A DNA stretch of 64,000 nt from Bacteroidota bacterium (lineage in GTDB: Bacteria > Bacteroidota > Bacteroidia > AKYH767-A > OLB10). The DNA is taken from the NCBI GenBank assembly GCA_016713525.1, contig JADJOZ010000033.1, forward strand, positions 62,001-126,000, written 5' to 3'. The translations under genes and the position numbers were made by a program. Under the pieces are notes generated by a model, which ran no database searches, was not told the DNA's origin, and was given only the letters and a program-made list of their open reading frames with translations. Positions 21,045 to 30,157 of the stretch are shown here, piece by piece (the first letter of the stretch is position 1; every line of letters starts with the position of its first letter).

Positions 21045-23591
21045 TCACTCCTTTACAAACCGGCCCCGCTCAATCACTTTTCCTCCATCGAGCTGAACAA
21101 AGTATATTCCTGATGAAAAAGATGAAATGTCAATTTGGTGTTTGGTAGAATTGTTATTGAGCGATTTTGTAAGCAGCATACGACCTGCAACATCAGTGAC
21201 GATTAGTTTGCCGCCTGAAGCTATTAACATGCGTGTTTCGATGGTTAATGTTGAGTTAGTTGGGTTAGGGTAGAGGTGTAGATTCCCGGATGAAATTATT
21301 TCCTTAATGGAAGTTGGTAGTACAATGTGTGTTGTGGCAGTGTTCGTTAGGATAGGATCATTGAAATCAAAATAGATGGCTGCACTGCTCGTAATAGTGT
21401 TGCCTGCAACTAAATTTGATTTCGGCTGAATGCGGTAACGGACAAACCCATGACTTTGTGGTTCGTTTGTGGCGCTATCTGGCAGTAAAATATTATTAAA
21501 CATAAACTGCATATTCCTTTCCCAGGGAAGCCAACTTAGATCTACCGGATGGGATGAAGTCACAAATTCAAAAGTGCTTAAATCGAGTTTATTGGTATCG
21601 ATGAGGTTGAGTATTTTAACAGTAAATGCTGTATCATTTCCGGTATTCTGAAAACGAATGAGATATTCTAAGAATGGTGGATTGGGAAATTGTGTAGACA
21701 AAAGTGTATCTTCATCAACCACTATATCATTTGGATCATAACTTCCGATAGTATAGACTTCCCAGTAACTTTGATTACAAAGTAAATTTGCATCTCCTGC
21801 AAGTGGCTCAATGCGTACACCGGAATTGATTAATGTTCCTATGGGTACACCGGTATTAACGTTAACGGTTATTAAAATTTGTCCAGACTGAAAAGGCGCC
21901 AGAGTACCAAAATTCCAAACGATAGAATCTAAAGTAACACTACTTGCAACAGGAGTTGCACTAACAAAACTCACATCATTATCCGGGAAGAAAATCACCG
22001 TTGGATTTAAAGTAGTAGTTCCTACGTTGGAAAAATTAACCATATAACTTGCATTAAACCCGGAACGAAACGGCCCAAGTGGCGTTATGGAAACACACAA
22101 ATCGTTAAACACTCCTGCAGGCTGCAAAGCAAAATCATTGAGGCTGTCGGTTTGTTGGATTCCAGTGAAGTTGGCGCTGTGCGAGGCGGGTACAGCTGTG
22201 TAATAATTTATTAAATCCGGAGTAACGGAATAATTTCCAGGATTCAAAACCGAAACATTGTAATTTCCATTTTGCTCAGAGAATCCAAAACGTCCTGTAT
22301 TACTTTCCGTAATCTTTTTATTTACAACAGGTAATTCACCAACATCTTGTGAACCGTTGCTATTGGCATCGATAAATACTTTACCGGTTATCAAGTTGTA
22401 TTTATCTGTTATTTTTACAATCCAATAATCGATACCACCATTACTATTTTCCAGTTTATCATCGGAAATGTTGGACGCAGAATTTCCTGCCAAAATATAC
22501 TCTCCACTTGAAGTTTGGGTTATGGCGTAAAGATAATCAGATCCATTACCCCCAATAGTGTTTTGCCATTGTATATCTCCTATACTATCCGTTTTTATAA
22601 TCCAGTAATCAGCATCGCCATTGTTGTTTTCTGATTTATCACCAGAAGTGTTGGAAATGGAGAAACCTCCCAAAATATACCCGCCATCGGATGTTTGGAC
22701 TATAGAATTAAGATCGTCAAATCCATTGCCTCCAATAGTATTTTGCCATTGAATTATACCCAAATTGTCTGTTTTTACAATCCAGTAGTCATCATTACCC
22801 TGAGAAGATTCGGTTTTATCCCCAGAAATGCTGGACCAAGAATAACCGCCCAAAATATACCCCCATCGAAAGTTTGAGAAAGCGAATAAAGCTCATCATC
22901 TCCACTTCCTCCAATGGTATTCTGCCACTGAATGATTCCCAAGCTGTCTGTTTTTACGATCCAGTAGTCGGTATAACCACCTCCATTTTCGGTTTTATCA
23001 CCGGAAATACCTGAAGTTGACCATCCTCCTAAAATATATCCTCCATCGGCTGTCTGCACAATGGAAGTAAGTGCATCACCTGCATCTCCACCTATGGAAT
23101 TATCCCATTGAATATTTCCTAGGCTATCTGTTTTAACAATCCAGTAATCTTATTCTGCCATTGAATAATTCCTAGACTATCTGTTTTTACGATCCAGTAA
23201 TCCTTCATCCATACAATTTTCGGTTTTGTCACCGGAAATTGTGGAAATGGAAGTTCCTCCCAATATATACCCTCCATCGGCGGATTGGGCTATGGATTCA
23301 AGATAATCATAACCATTTCCCTCCAATGGTATTTTGCCATTGAATGTTCCCTACACTATCAATTTTAACAATCCAGTAATCAATAAGGCCATTGTTATTT
23401 TCATTTTTATCACCGGAAATGTCGGAAGCGGAATATCCTCCTAAAATATATCCTCCATCGGCGGTTTGAGTAATGGAACGAAGCAAATCGGGACTACTCC
23501 CGCCAATAGTATTTTGCCACTCAATTACCTGAGCATTGGTTAGAATTGGCATCAGGAAAGAAGAAAATAGGATGAGGAGGTATTTTTTCAT
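21045..23591 (-). CDS. Propeller paralog D: T9SS surface protein with a shortened repeat, three breaks
   Basis: The signal peptide MKKYLLILFSSFLMPILTNA starts at 23591. Seven DYW-type repeat cores are present, but two neighbouring cores (near 23146 and 23202) lie only about 56 bases apart instead of 180, so roughly 124 bases covering part of one blade are gone. Further frame breaks occur near 23325 and at 22863 (five C where paralogs have six). From 22853 down to 21045 the frame is open: the last blades, linker (FIDANSNGSQDVGE), DUF11-like domain, DUF7619-type domain and sorting domain. The end reads IERGRFVKE. Whether the shortened blade is real or an assembly collapse cannot be told from this sequence. 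Confidence 0.8.
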
Positions 23592-23687
23592 GGGGAAATA
23601 GGAGTGGTTGAGTAAAAATATAATTAATTGGCAGGCAAATCAATGGTTATAACTGCATAATGGTATTTTTTGTATTTGCGCATACTT

Positions 23688-26357
23688 TCACTCCTTCACA
23701 AACCTGCCCCGCGAAATTCCTTTTTCTCCATCGAGTTGCACGAAATATAAATTCCTGAAGAAAAGATGAAATGTCAATTTGGTGTTTGGTAACATTACTA
23801 TCAAGCGATTTCGATAGTAACGTACGACCGGCAACATCGGTGACGATTAATTTGCTACCTGAAGCCATTAATGTGCGTGTCTCGATGGTTAAGGATGAGT
23901 TGGCGGGATTGGGATAGAGAAGCAGATTACCGGAGGAAATTATTTCCTGAATGGAAGTTGGTAATACAATTTGCGTATAGGCGGTGTTCGTTAGGATGGG
24001 ATCATTGAAATCAAAATAGATTGCTGCATTGTTTGTGATTGAATCTCCTGCAACTAAATTTGATTTTGGCTGAATACGGTAACGGACAAATCCATGACTT
24101 GCCGGTTCGTTGATATTGCTATCGGGAAGTAAAATATTGTTAAACATAAACTGCATATTCCGCTCCCATGGAAGCCAACTGAGATTAACAGGATTAGAAG
24201 AAACCACAAATTCAAAAGTGCTTAAATCAAGCATTGTGGTATCGATGAGATTGAGTATTTTGACAGTAAATGCCGTATCATTTCCGGTATTCTGAAAACG
24301 AATGAGATATTCTAAGAATGGCGGATTGGGAAATTGAGTAGACAAGAGTGTATCCTCATCAACTACTATATCATTAGGATCATAACTTCCGGTAGTATAA
24401 ACTTCCCAATAACTTTGATTACAAAGTAAATTTGCATCTCCTGCAAGAGGATCAATGCGTACACCGGAATTTATTAATGTTCCTATGGGCAAACCAATAT
24501 TTACATTTACAATAATTAAAATTTGTCCAGACTGAAAAGGCGCCAGCGGACCAAAATTCCAAACCAAAGAATCTAAAGTAACACTACTTACAACAGGGTT
24601 TGCACTAACAAAACTCACATCGTTATCCGGGAAGAAGATCACAGTTGGATTTAAAGTAGTAGTTCCTACGTTGGAATAATTAACCATGTAACTTGCATTG
24701 AACCCTGAACGAAATTGGCCCAGTGGCGTAATCTTAACACACAAATCATTGAATACTCCCGCAGGCTGCAATGCAAAATCATTGAGGCTATCGGTTTGTT
24801 GGATTCCTGTAAAAGTGGCGTTGTGCGAGGCCGGAACAGCTGTGTAGTAATTAATCAATTCCGGAGCAACTGAATAGTTTCCTGGATTCAGAACAGAAAC
24901 TTTATAATTTCCATTTTGTTCAGAGAAACTAAAACCGTCCGGTAGTACTTTCTGTAATTTTTTTATTCACGACTGGTATTTCACCAACATCTTGTGAACC
25001 GTTGCTATTGGCATCAATAAACAATTTTCCTTCTATAGAATTGTATTTATCAGTAATTTTTACAATCCAATAATCAGCTAACCCGTTGCCGTTTTCGGTT
25101 TTATCACCTGAAATATTGGAAGTGGAAAATCCTCCTAAAATATACCCTGCATCTGAAGTTTGCTCAATAGAATAAACTTCATCCCACCCACTTCCTCCAG
25201 AGTATTTTGCCATTGAATGGCTCCTAGGCTATCTGTTTTTACGATCCAAAAATCATTAGCCCCAATATTGTATTCTGTTTTATCTCCTGAAATGCTGGAA
25301 AAGGAATTTCCTCCAAGATATACCCACCATCTGAAGTTGTGCTAATGGATAAAAGATATTCATTATCACTTCCGCCATTCGTATTTTGCCATTGAATGGT
25401 CCCCTAAGCTATCTGTTTTTACAATCCAGTAATCTTCACCACCTAGGCAGTTTTCTGTTTTATCACCAGAAATATTGGAATTAGAAATTCCTCCCACAAT
25501 ATAGCCTCCATCAGCAGTTTGGCTAATGTAATATGGAATCTTGGTACACTCCTCCAATAGTGTTATCCCATTGTATGACTCCTGCACTATCTGTTTTGAC
25601 AATCCAGTAATCAGAAAACCCATTACTATTTTCTGTTTTATCACCAGAAATGTTGGAATCTGATAATTTCCTCCCAAAATATACCCTCCATCTGAGGTTT
25701 GAGCAATGGAACGAAGCTGATCATTACCACTTCCTCCAATTGTATTCTGCCATTGAATATTACCAAGACTATCTGCTTTACAATCCAGTAATCATTTCCA
25801 CCATTGCTGTTTTCGGTTTTATCTCCTGAAATGTTAGAAAAAGAATATCCACCTAAAATATATCCACCATCGTTGGTTTGGGTCAATAGAAATAAAATAA
25901 TCATATCCACTGCCTCCAATGGTATTCTGCCATTGAATAACTCCTAAACTATCTGTTTTTACCATCCAGTAATCATCAAACCATTACTATTTTCGGTTTT
26001 ATCGCCTGAAATGTTGGAATAGGAAGATCCGCCCAAAATATACCCGCCATCTGGTGGTTTGCAATAGAAATAAGATTATCATCTGCACTACCTCCAATGG
26101 TATTCTGCCATTGAATATCACCTAGACTATCTGTTTTTTAATCCAGTAATCTCACCACCATAAGTTTTCTGTTTTATCCCCAGAAATGCTAGAATAGGAT
26201 TTTCCTCCCAAAATATCCCCTCCATCGGAAGTTTGTGCAATAGATGTAACCTCATCATATTGACTCCCCCAATCGTATTTTGCCATTCAATTACCTGAGA
26301 AAAGGACAGTAATGGCAGCAGGAAAGAAGTAAAAAGGATTAGGAGGTATTTTTTCAT
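23688..26357 (-). pseudogene. Propeller paralog E: heavily frameshifted T9SS surface protein
   Basis: The same domain plan is visible: signal peptide MKKYLLILFTSFLLPLLSFS at 26357, seven DYW-type repeat cores spaced about 180 bases, linker, DUF11-like domain, DUF7619-type domain and sorting domain ending at 23688. About ten indels break the frame between 24950 and 26270, plus one in the sorting domain near 23750. The first break is at the poly-G tract after the signal peptide (five instead of six). This is far denser damage than in the neighbours. It is either a decaying gene or a stretch of low sequence quality; without reads both remain open. The central 24858-23760 part is intact. Confidence 0.75.
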
Positions 26358-26423
26358 GGGGAAAGAGGAATGGTTGAGTAAATGTAGGAAAAAAAGGCCA
26401 AACAGCAAAATACAGACTTTAGG

Positions 26424-27380
26424 CTATTCAAATAGGGCTTTGTACCTCTCTTCCATAAGATTTATATAATCTTTTCGGTATTTTTCCGACAAAAATGAAT
26501 TTTCGATCAATGTCAGAGCAGCAGGTTTGTTTTGGAACATTCTTTTGAAAACACCATCAATCTGTTTTTTATTTAAATCTAAATTTGTACCCAAATGCTC
26601 AAAATTGATTCGCTTTAATTTTTTCTTTTTACCTTCAAGTGTTAAGGCTAATTCTTCTTTATCATCAGGGTTTACAATTGCCACATTGAGCAAGTCATAC
26701 GCAGGAGCCAATACCCAATCCGCTCCAGCCTGGATCATAGAAAAGTTTTTAAGATGCATGTCATTATTCCCTGTAAGGAAACAAAAAACTGCTAACTCAA
26801 AAAAATTAAGTTTGTCTAATAATGTATTGCTGGAAAACTGTCCAATAGCCTTCCCAACTCTTTCCATGGAGCTTTTATATTTATCCGTTGCTTCAATGAT
26901 TTGAAACATATCCAGCATGTGAATTTTTTCTCCGTTTTCCTTTCGGTCAACTCTCCTGGTGATATAGCTCAGTTCACCCGATTGCAATCGGATCAAACTC
27001 GACTTAACAGTATTCATTTTAAACGCTGCCGCCATGCGCATGGTCAAATGTTCATTTTGTGGAATTTCAGGATAAACATCTGAAGGAGGTTTTAAAATAA
27101 AATTTCCCCCAAGCGCACCAACTATGGTTAAGCGCCCCTTGTTATCACCTGCCATTGTATCTTTTATTAAAGTCAATGACAATTTAGGTTGAACCCCTGG
27201 TACCGCAACACTTCTTTCAACAACTTTTTTGGCCAAATCCGCCATTTGATTTAGCGAATATGCTAATGCCGGAGCTTCTTTAGTTCCAAAAAAATCTACA
27301 CTGCAATGCGCATGATAGTCCCCATCGATTTTCGAATCGAGATCCTTATAACAATATAAACACCTTCTATTCATTTTCAT
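26424..27380 (-). CDS. HipT-like serine/threonine kinase toxin (HipA C-terminal type)
   Basis: This is the kinase part of a split HipA. The N-terminus carries a small Cys/His ribbon (CLYCYKDL and YHAHCSVDFFG), common in Bacteroidota versions. The kinase motifs are GVQPKLSL (regulatory serine region), FILKPPSD (ATP lysine), GNNDMHLKNFSM (catalytic Asp and Asn, near 26775-26740) and LAPAYDLLNV (metal-binding Asp). All are intact, so an active kinase is expected. HipA-family toxins phosphorylate aminoacyl-tRNA synthetases; the target here is unknown. The start at 27380 or 27374 overlaps the end of the HipS gene, which implies translational coupling. Residue count of about 318 fits HipT-like proteins. 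Confidence 0.85.
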   Translation of the reverse strand: MKMNRRCLYCYKDLDSKIDGDYHAHCSVDFFGTKEAPALAYSLNQMADLAKKVVERSVAVPGVQPKLSLTLIKDTMAGDNKGRLTIVGALGGNFILKPPSDVYPEIPQNEHLTMRMAAAFKMNTVKSSLIRLQSGELSYITRRVDRKENGEKIHMLDMFQIIEATDKYKSSMERVGKAIGQFSSNTLLDKLNFFELAVFCFLTGNNDMHLKNFSMIQAGADWVLAPAYDLLNVAIVNPDDKEELALTLEGKKKKLKRINFEHLGTNLDLNKKQIDGVFKRMFQNKPAALTLIENSFLSEKYRKDYINLMEERYKALFE

Positions 27381-27705
27381 CTTTAACATGTATTGGCTTA
27401 ACACTAACTGCACCAATGCAATTTTGGCAACAAGCCATCAGCAGGCCCATTCTGTCATTCGGATTTATTTTCCAGTTTTTTGAAGCTATATCTAATAACC
27501 AACCTTCCGGAATGAGGCCTTCAAAAAAAGCGAACAGATATTTCTCCGTGTAAATTTCTCCGGTTACCGGCATCGAAAAAGTTATGAATTTATCAGGATG
27601 TGTTTGGATGTATCCTTCATCATACCGGAAAGTATACAGTCCATCATCCGTTTCTGTAAGTATGCCCGCAAGAATATCGCTATAAAATATTTCTGCACTG
27701 CGCAT
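27367..27705 (-). CDS. HipS-like protein (HipA N-terminal domain)
   Basis: This 112-residue protein corresponds to the separate N-terminal domain of HipA (GILTETDDGLYTFRYDEGYI, then ITFSMPVTGE and FFEGLIPEGW, the typical couple_hipA motifs). In the described HipBST systems this small protein acts as the antitoxin by binding HipT; that role is inferred here. Its start lies two bases after the HipB stop, and its 3' end overlaps the kinase start by 8-14 bases. The three genes therefore form one tight operon. Confidence 0.82.
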   Translation of the reverse strand: MRSAEIFYSDILAGILTETDDGLYTFRYDEGYIQTHPDKFITFSMPVTGEIYTEKYLFAFFEGLIPEGWLLDIASKNWKINPNDRMGLLMACCQNCIGAVSVKPIHVKDENE

Positions 27706-27707
27706 AG

Positions 27708-27932
27708 TTAATGTGTTTGATTTTTAAATTCCAGATCCTGAATTTTTACAGGTGCCATAGCGTGACCAAACATTTTAAGAACTTGGTTAACTTTCTCCAG
27801 ATTTATATTTCCTTTCCCCTGTTCAATTTTCCGGATAACCGTAAGTGCTACTCCTGCTCGATCAGCGAATTGTTCCTGAGTAAGATTGGCCTCTTTTCTT
27901 TTCTCTTTTACAAATTGATTGAGTGGTTTCAT
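27708..27932 (-). CDS. HipB-like antitoxin / XRE-family repressor
   Basis: This 74-residue protein (from Met at 27932) has an XRE-type helix-turn-helix: KEKRKEANLTQEQFADRAGV, then LTVIRKIEQGKGNINLEKV. It is the first gene of the HipB-HipS-HipT operon and would repress it by binding the phased motifs just upstream at 27935-28030. An upstream in-frame Met at 27947 would start inside the proposed operator and is less likely. The short C-terminal tail (APVKIQDLEFKNQTH) may contact the HipS/HipT partner. Confidence 0.82.
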   Translation of the reverse strand: MKPLNQFVKEKRKEANLTQEQFADRAGVALTVIRKIEQGKGNINLEKVNQVLKMFGHAMAPVKIQDLEFKNQTH

Positions 27933-27934
27933 AA

Positions 27935-28030
27935 TATGCGATTGCAACGGTATGATACAAATATACGAAAATTATATGCAAAAGGATATAGTCAAGCAAA
28001 AATTAAGACTATTATATGCAAATGCGTATA
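27935..28030 (-). promoter_or_regulatory. Probable HipB operator: three TATGCR sites at 40-bp spacing
   Basis: TATGC followed by A or G starts at 27935, 27975 and 28015, exactly 40 bases apart. Two of them sit in 18-bp imperfect palindromes: TATATGCAAAAGGATATA (27973-27990) and TATATGCAAATGCGTATA (28013-28030). The layout suits a dimeric HTH repressor binding one face of the helix and covering the operon promoter. It is inferred, not shown. Confidence 0.6.
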
Positions 28031-28120
28031 ATAATAGCTTTAAACTTAATGCAAGTAATTGATAAATAGTAAATTATAAAACTCACCCTTGAGGAAGTAT
28101 GATTAGAATGATTATAAAAC

Positions 28121-29716
28121 TTACTCCTTCACAAACCTGCCCCGTTCAATTCCTGTTCCTCCATCAAGCTGAACGAAATATATTCCTGATGAAAAAGATG
28201 AAATGTCAATTTGGTGTTTGCTCACATTAACATCAAGTGATTTTGTGAGTAACGTACGACCGGCAACATCAGTGACAGATAGTTTGCTACCTGAAGCCAT
28301 TAATTTGCTTGTCTCAATGGTTAACGTTGAGTTGGCGGGGTTGGGGTAGAGGAGTAGAATTTCGTTTTTGTTTAAAAATTCAGTTAAGGAGTTAAGATTT
28401 TCATGAAGTTTTATTATCCAATAATCTGCTGAACCAATGCTGTTTTCAGTTTTATCTCCAGAAATATTGGAAGAGGAGTTTCCTCCCAAAATAAATCCAC
28501 CATCTGAAGTATGGTCAATAGCATGCAAATAATTATCTAAACCCCCTCCGATAGAGTTTTGCCATTGAATAACTCCTAAGCTATCGGTTTTTACAATCCA
28601 GTAATCCACATAGCCATTGTTATTTTCGGTTTTATCTCCTGAAATGTTGGAATAAGAATAACCACCTAAAAGATACCCGCCATCAATTGTTTGTATAGTT
28701 GAAATAAGAATATCCATTGAACTACCTCCAATGTTGTTTTGCCATTGAATAGCTCCTGCGGTATCAATTTTTACAATCCAATAGTCAAAATCACCATTAC
28801 CGTTTTCCGTTTTATCACCTGAAATGTCGGAAGTGCTCTTTCCTCCCAAAATATAACCTCCATCGGTTGTTAGAGCAATAGAATGAAGATAATCTGATGC
28901 ACTTCCCCCAATGGAATTTTGCCATTGTATTCCTCCACTATTATCCATTTTTATAATCCAGTAATCATTGCTACCATTACTATTTTCAGTTTTATCACCA
29001 GAAATGTTGGAACTGCTTGCTCCTCCTAGAATAATTCCTCCATCGGTGGTTTGTGAAATAGATAAAAGGAAATCATATCCACTGCCTCCTATGGTTTTCT
29101 GCCAAAGAATGTTCCCTAAACTATCTGTTTTTACGAGCCAGTAATCGGTATTGCCATTACTGTTTTCGGCTTTATCTCCTGAAATGTTGGAATAAGAGTA
29201 TCCACCCAAAAGGTAACCCCCATCAGTGGTTTGTGCAAGAGATTGAAAACCATCATTTGCGCTCCCACCAATAGTATTTTGCCAAAGAATGTTCCCTAAA
29301 CTATCTGTTTTTACTAACCAATAATCATTGCCACCATTACTGTTTTCTGTTTTATCACCTGATTGGTCGGATTCGGAAGATCCCCCCAAAATGTACCCAC
29401 CATCGGAAGTTTGCTGTACAGAATAAAGATTATCATAACTGCTCCCACCGATTGTATTTTGCCATTGTATAATCCCTGCGCTATCTGTTTTTACAATCCA
29501 GTAATCGGTACCACCATTATTGTTTTCAGTTTTATCACCAGAAATGTTGGAAATTGAACACCCTCCTAAAATATACCCTTTATCGGTGGTTTGTGAAATG
29601 GAAAAAAGTGTTTCACTATAACTCCCCCCAATAGTATTTTGCCACTCAATTACCTGAGAAAAGGAAATTAATGGTAGTAAGAAGCAGGCGAAAAGAGTTA
29701 AGAGGTATTTTTTCAT
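28121..29716 (-). CDS. Propeller paralog F: short, intact T9SS surface protein without stalk domains
   Basis: A single open frame of 531 residues from the Met at 29716: signal peptide MKKYLLTLFACFLLPLISFS, seven 60-residue propeller repeats, then directly the T9SS sorting domain (LLLYPNPANSTLTIE, GIYFVQLDGG, RGRFVKE). The linker, DUF11-like and DUF7619-type domains present in A-E are absent. It is the only undamaged copy and carries the six-G form after the signal peptide. A farther upstream Met at 29767 falls in foreign sequence and is not used. The -33 part of the paralog promoter is missing here, because the GIY-YIG unit abuts the -7 box, so transcription may depend on the neighbour. Confidence 0.88.
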   Translation of the reverse strand: MKKYLLTLFACFLLPLISFSQVIEWQNTIGGSYSETLFSISQTTDKGYILGGCSISNISGDKTENNNGGTDYWIVKTDSAGIIQWQNTIGGSSYDNLYSVQQTSDGGYILGGSSESDQSGDKTENSNGGNDYWLVKTDSLGNILWQNTIGGSANDGFQSLAQTTDGGYLLGGYSYSNISGDKAENSNGNTDYWLVKTDSLGNILWQKTIGGSGYDFLLSISQTTDGGIILGGASSSNISGDKTENSNGSNDYWIIKMDNSGGIQWQNSIGGSASDYLHSIALTTDGGYILGGKSTSDISGDKTENGNGDFDYWIVKIDTAGAIQWQNNIGGSSMDILISTIQTIDGGYLLGGYSYSNISGDKTENNNGYVDYWIVKTDSLGVIQWQNSIGGGLDNYLHAIDHTSDGGFILGGNSSSNISGDKTENSIGSADYWIIKLHENLNSLTEFLNKNEILLLYPNPANSTLTIETSKLMASGSKLSVTDVAGRTLLTKSLDVNVSKHQIDISSFSSGIYFVQLDGGTGIERGRFVKE

Positions 29717-30039
29717 GAGGAAAGGGGAATTGTTGAGTAAATGTAGGAAGAATCCTTCAAATACCAAATCAGTAAACCTTGGATTATTTCTGGGTATCGT
29801 TTCAAATTCTGAATATATTTCTTTGAGTGCATATTTTTAATGTGTTCTTCGATTTGATAGGCTTGTTCGCTATGAAGATCATCAATTAATAGGTAAGATT
29901 CCCAAGGAATTCCTCGTGATGTAAAAGATCCGGGATGTTTTATATCATTGTGTTCGGCCAAACGTTTTACAAAATCATCTGTGGTACCTACATAATATCG
30001 ATTCAGCTTTCTTGAAAAAATGATGTATACACAAAACAT
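29713..30039 (-). CDS. GIY-YIG nuclease domain protein, duplicated copy with altered C-terminus
   Basis: The small UvrC-type GIY-YIG domain is represented by VYIIFSRKLNRYYVGTT (the VYI and YVG halves), followed by DFVKRLAEHN with the conserved Arg. Such proteins cut DNA; free-standing small versions in Bacteroidota have no proven role. The first 83 residues equal those of the copy at 30158-30442. The last 25 residues (from LLIWYLKDSS) are unrelated, because the duplicated DNA ends at 29789 and the frame runs into the region upstream of propeller F, even touching its start codon. This copy may therefore be a truncated by-product of the duplication. Confidence 0.7.
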   Translation of the reverse strand: MFCVYIIFSRKLNRYYVGTTDDFVKRLAEHNDIKHPGSFTSRGIPWESYLLIDDLHSEQAYQIEEHIKNMHSKKYIQNLKRYPEIIQGLLIWYLKDSSYIYSTIPLSS

Positions 30040-30127
30040 GAGAAAAAGATTAAAAAAGGGAGATGAATAATTAAAAAAGAAAACGCCACCGTTTCCGATG
30101 GCGTTTTTAAAGATGCTCCCCCTCCTG
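29789..30127 (-). repeat. Direct repeat, copy 1 (339 bp, GIY-YIG unit)
   Basis: It is nearly identical to 30192-30530 at a fixed offset of 403 bases; I noticed one synonymous difference. It includes most of the GIY-YIG gene, the tRNA terminator, and the last 12 bases of the tRNA-Asn gene. Confidence 0.85.
30080..30107 (-). terminator. Second copy of the tRNA-Asn terminator
   Basis: Stem AAAACGCCA/TGGCGTTTT, followed on the minus strand by a T run. It is a duplicate of 30483-30510, carried in the 339-bp repeat. Confidence 0.7.
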
Positions 30128-30145
30128 CCCCGATAGCTATCGGGG
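30128..30145. repeat. 18-bp perfect palindrome inside a tRNA 3'-end remnant
   Basis: CCCCGATAGCTATCGGGG lies exactly where the duplicated tRNA-Asn 3' end stops matching (30127) and before a further nine matching bases (TCGAACCAG). It thus replaces part of the T-loop in this remnant. It looks like a small inserted palindromic element. Confidence 0.6.
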
Positions 30146-30157
30146 TCGAACCAGTTA

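Larger units (their letters stand above)
10767..29716 (-). repeat. Tandem array of six propeller paralogs (A-F) with 180-nt internal repeats
   Basis: Six head-to-tail genes share promoter, signal peptide, seven 180-nt repeat units and sorting domain. The spacers A/B and C/D are about 100 bases long, and D/E is also about 100. The Fic module separates B from C, and the Hip module separates E from F. In every copy I count seven DYW-type repeat cores, including the damaged ones. The C-terminal 80 residues are nearly identical between copies, while repeat interiors differ, which suggests gene conversion. Confidence 0.85.

Noticed and set aside
26527..26904. Plus-strand frame of 125 residues
   Set aside because: It lies antisense within the HipT kinase gene, whose catalytic motifs are clear; composition is that of a shadow frame.
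10767..29716. CRISPR array suggested by regular repeats
   Set aside because: The 180-base period is coding, codes for 60-residue protein repeats in frame, and has no short repeat/spacer structure or cas genes.
30116..30150. Second tRNA gene
   Set aside because: Only the 3' end (12 bases plus part of the T-loop) is present, interrupted by a palindrome; no anticodon arm follows.
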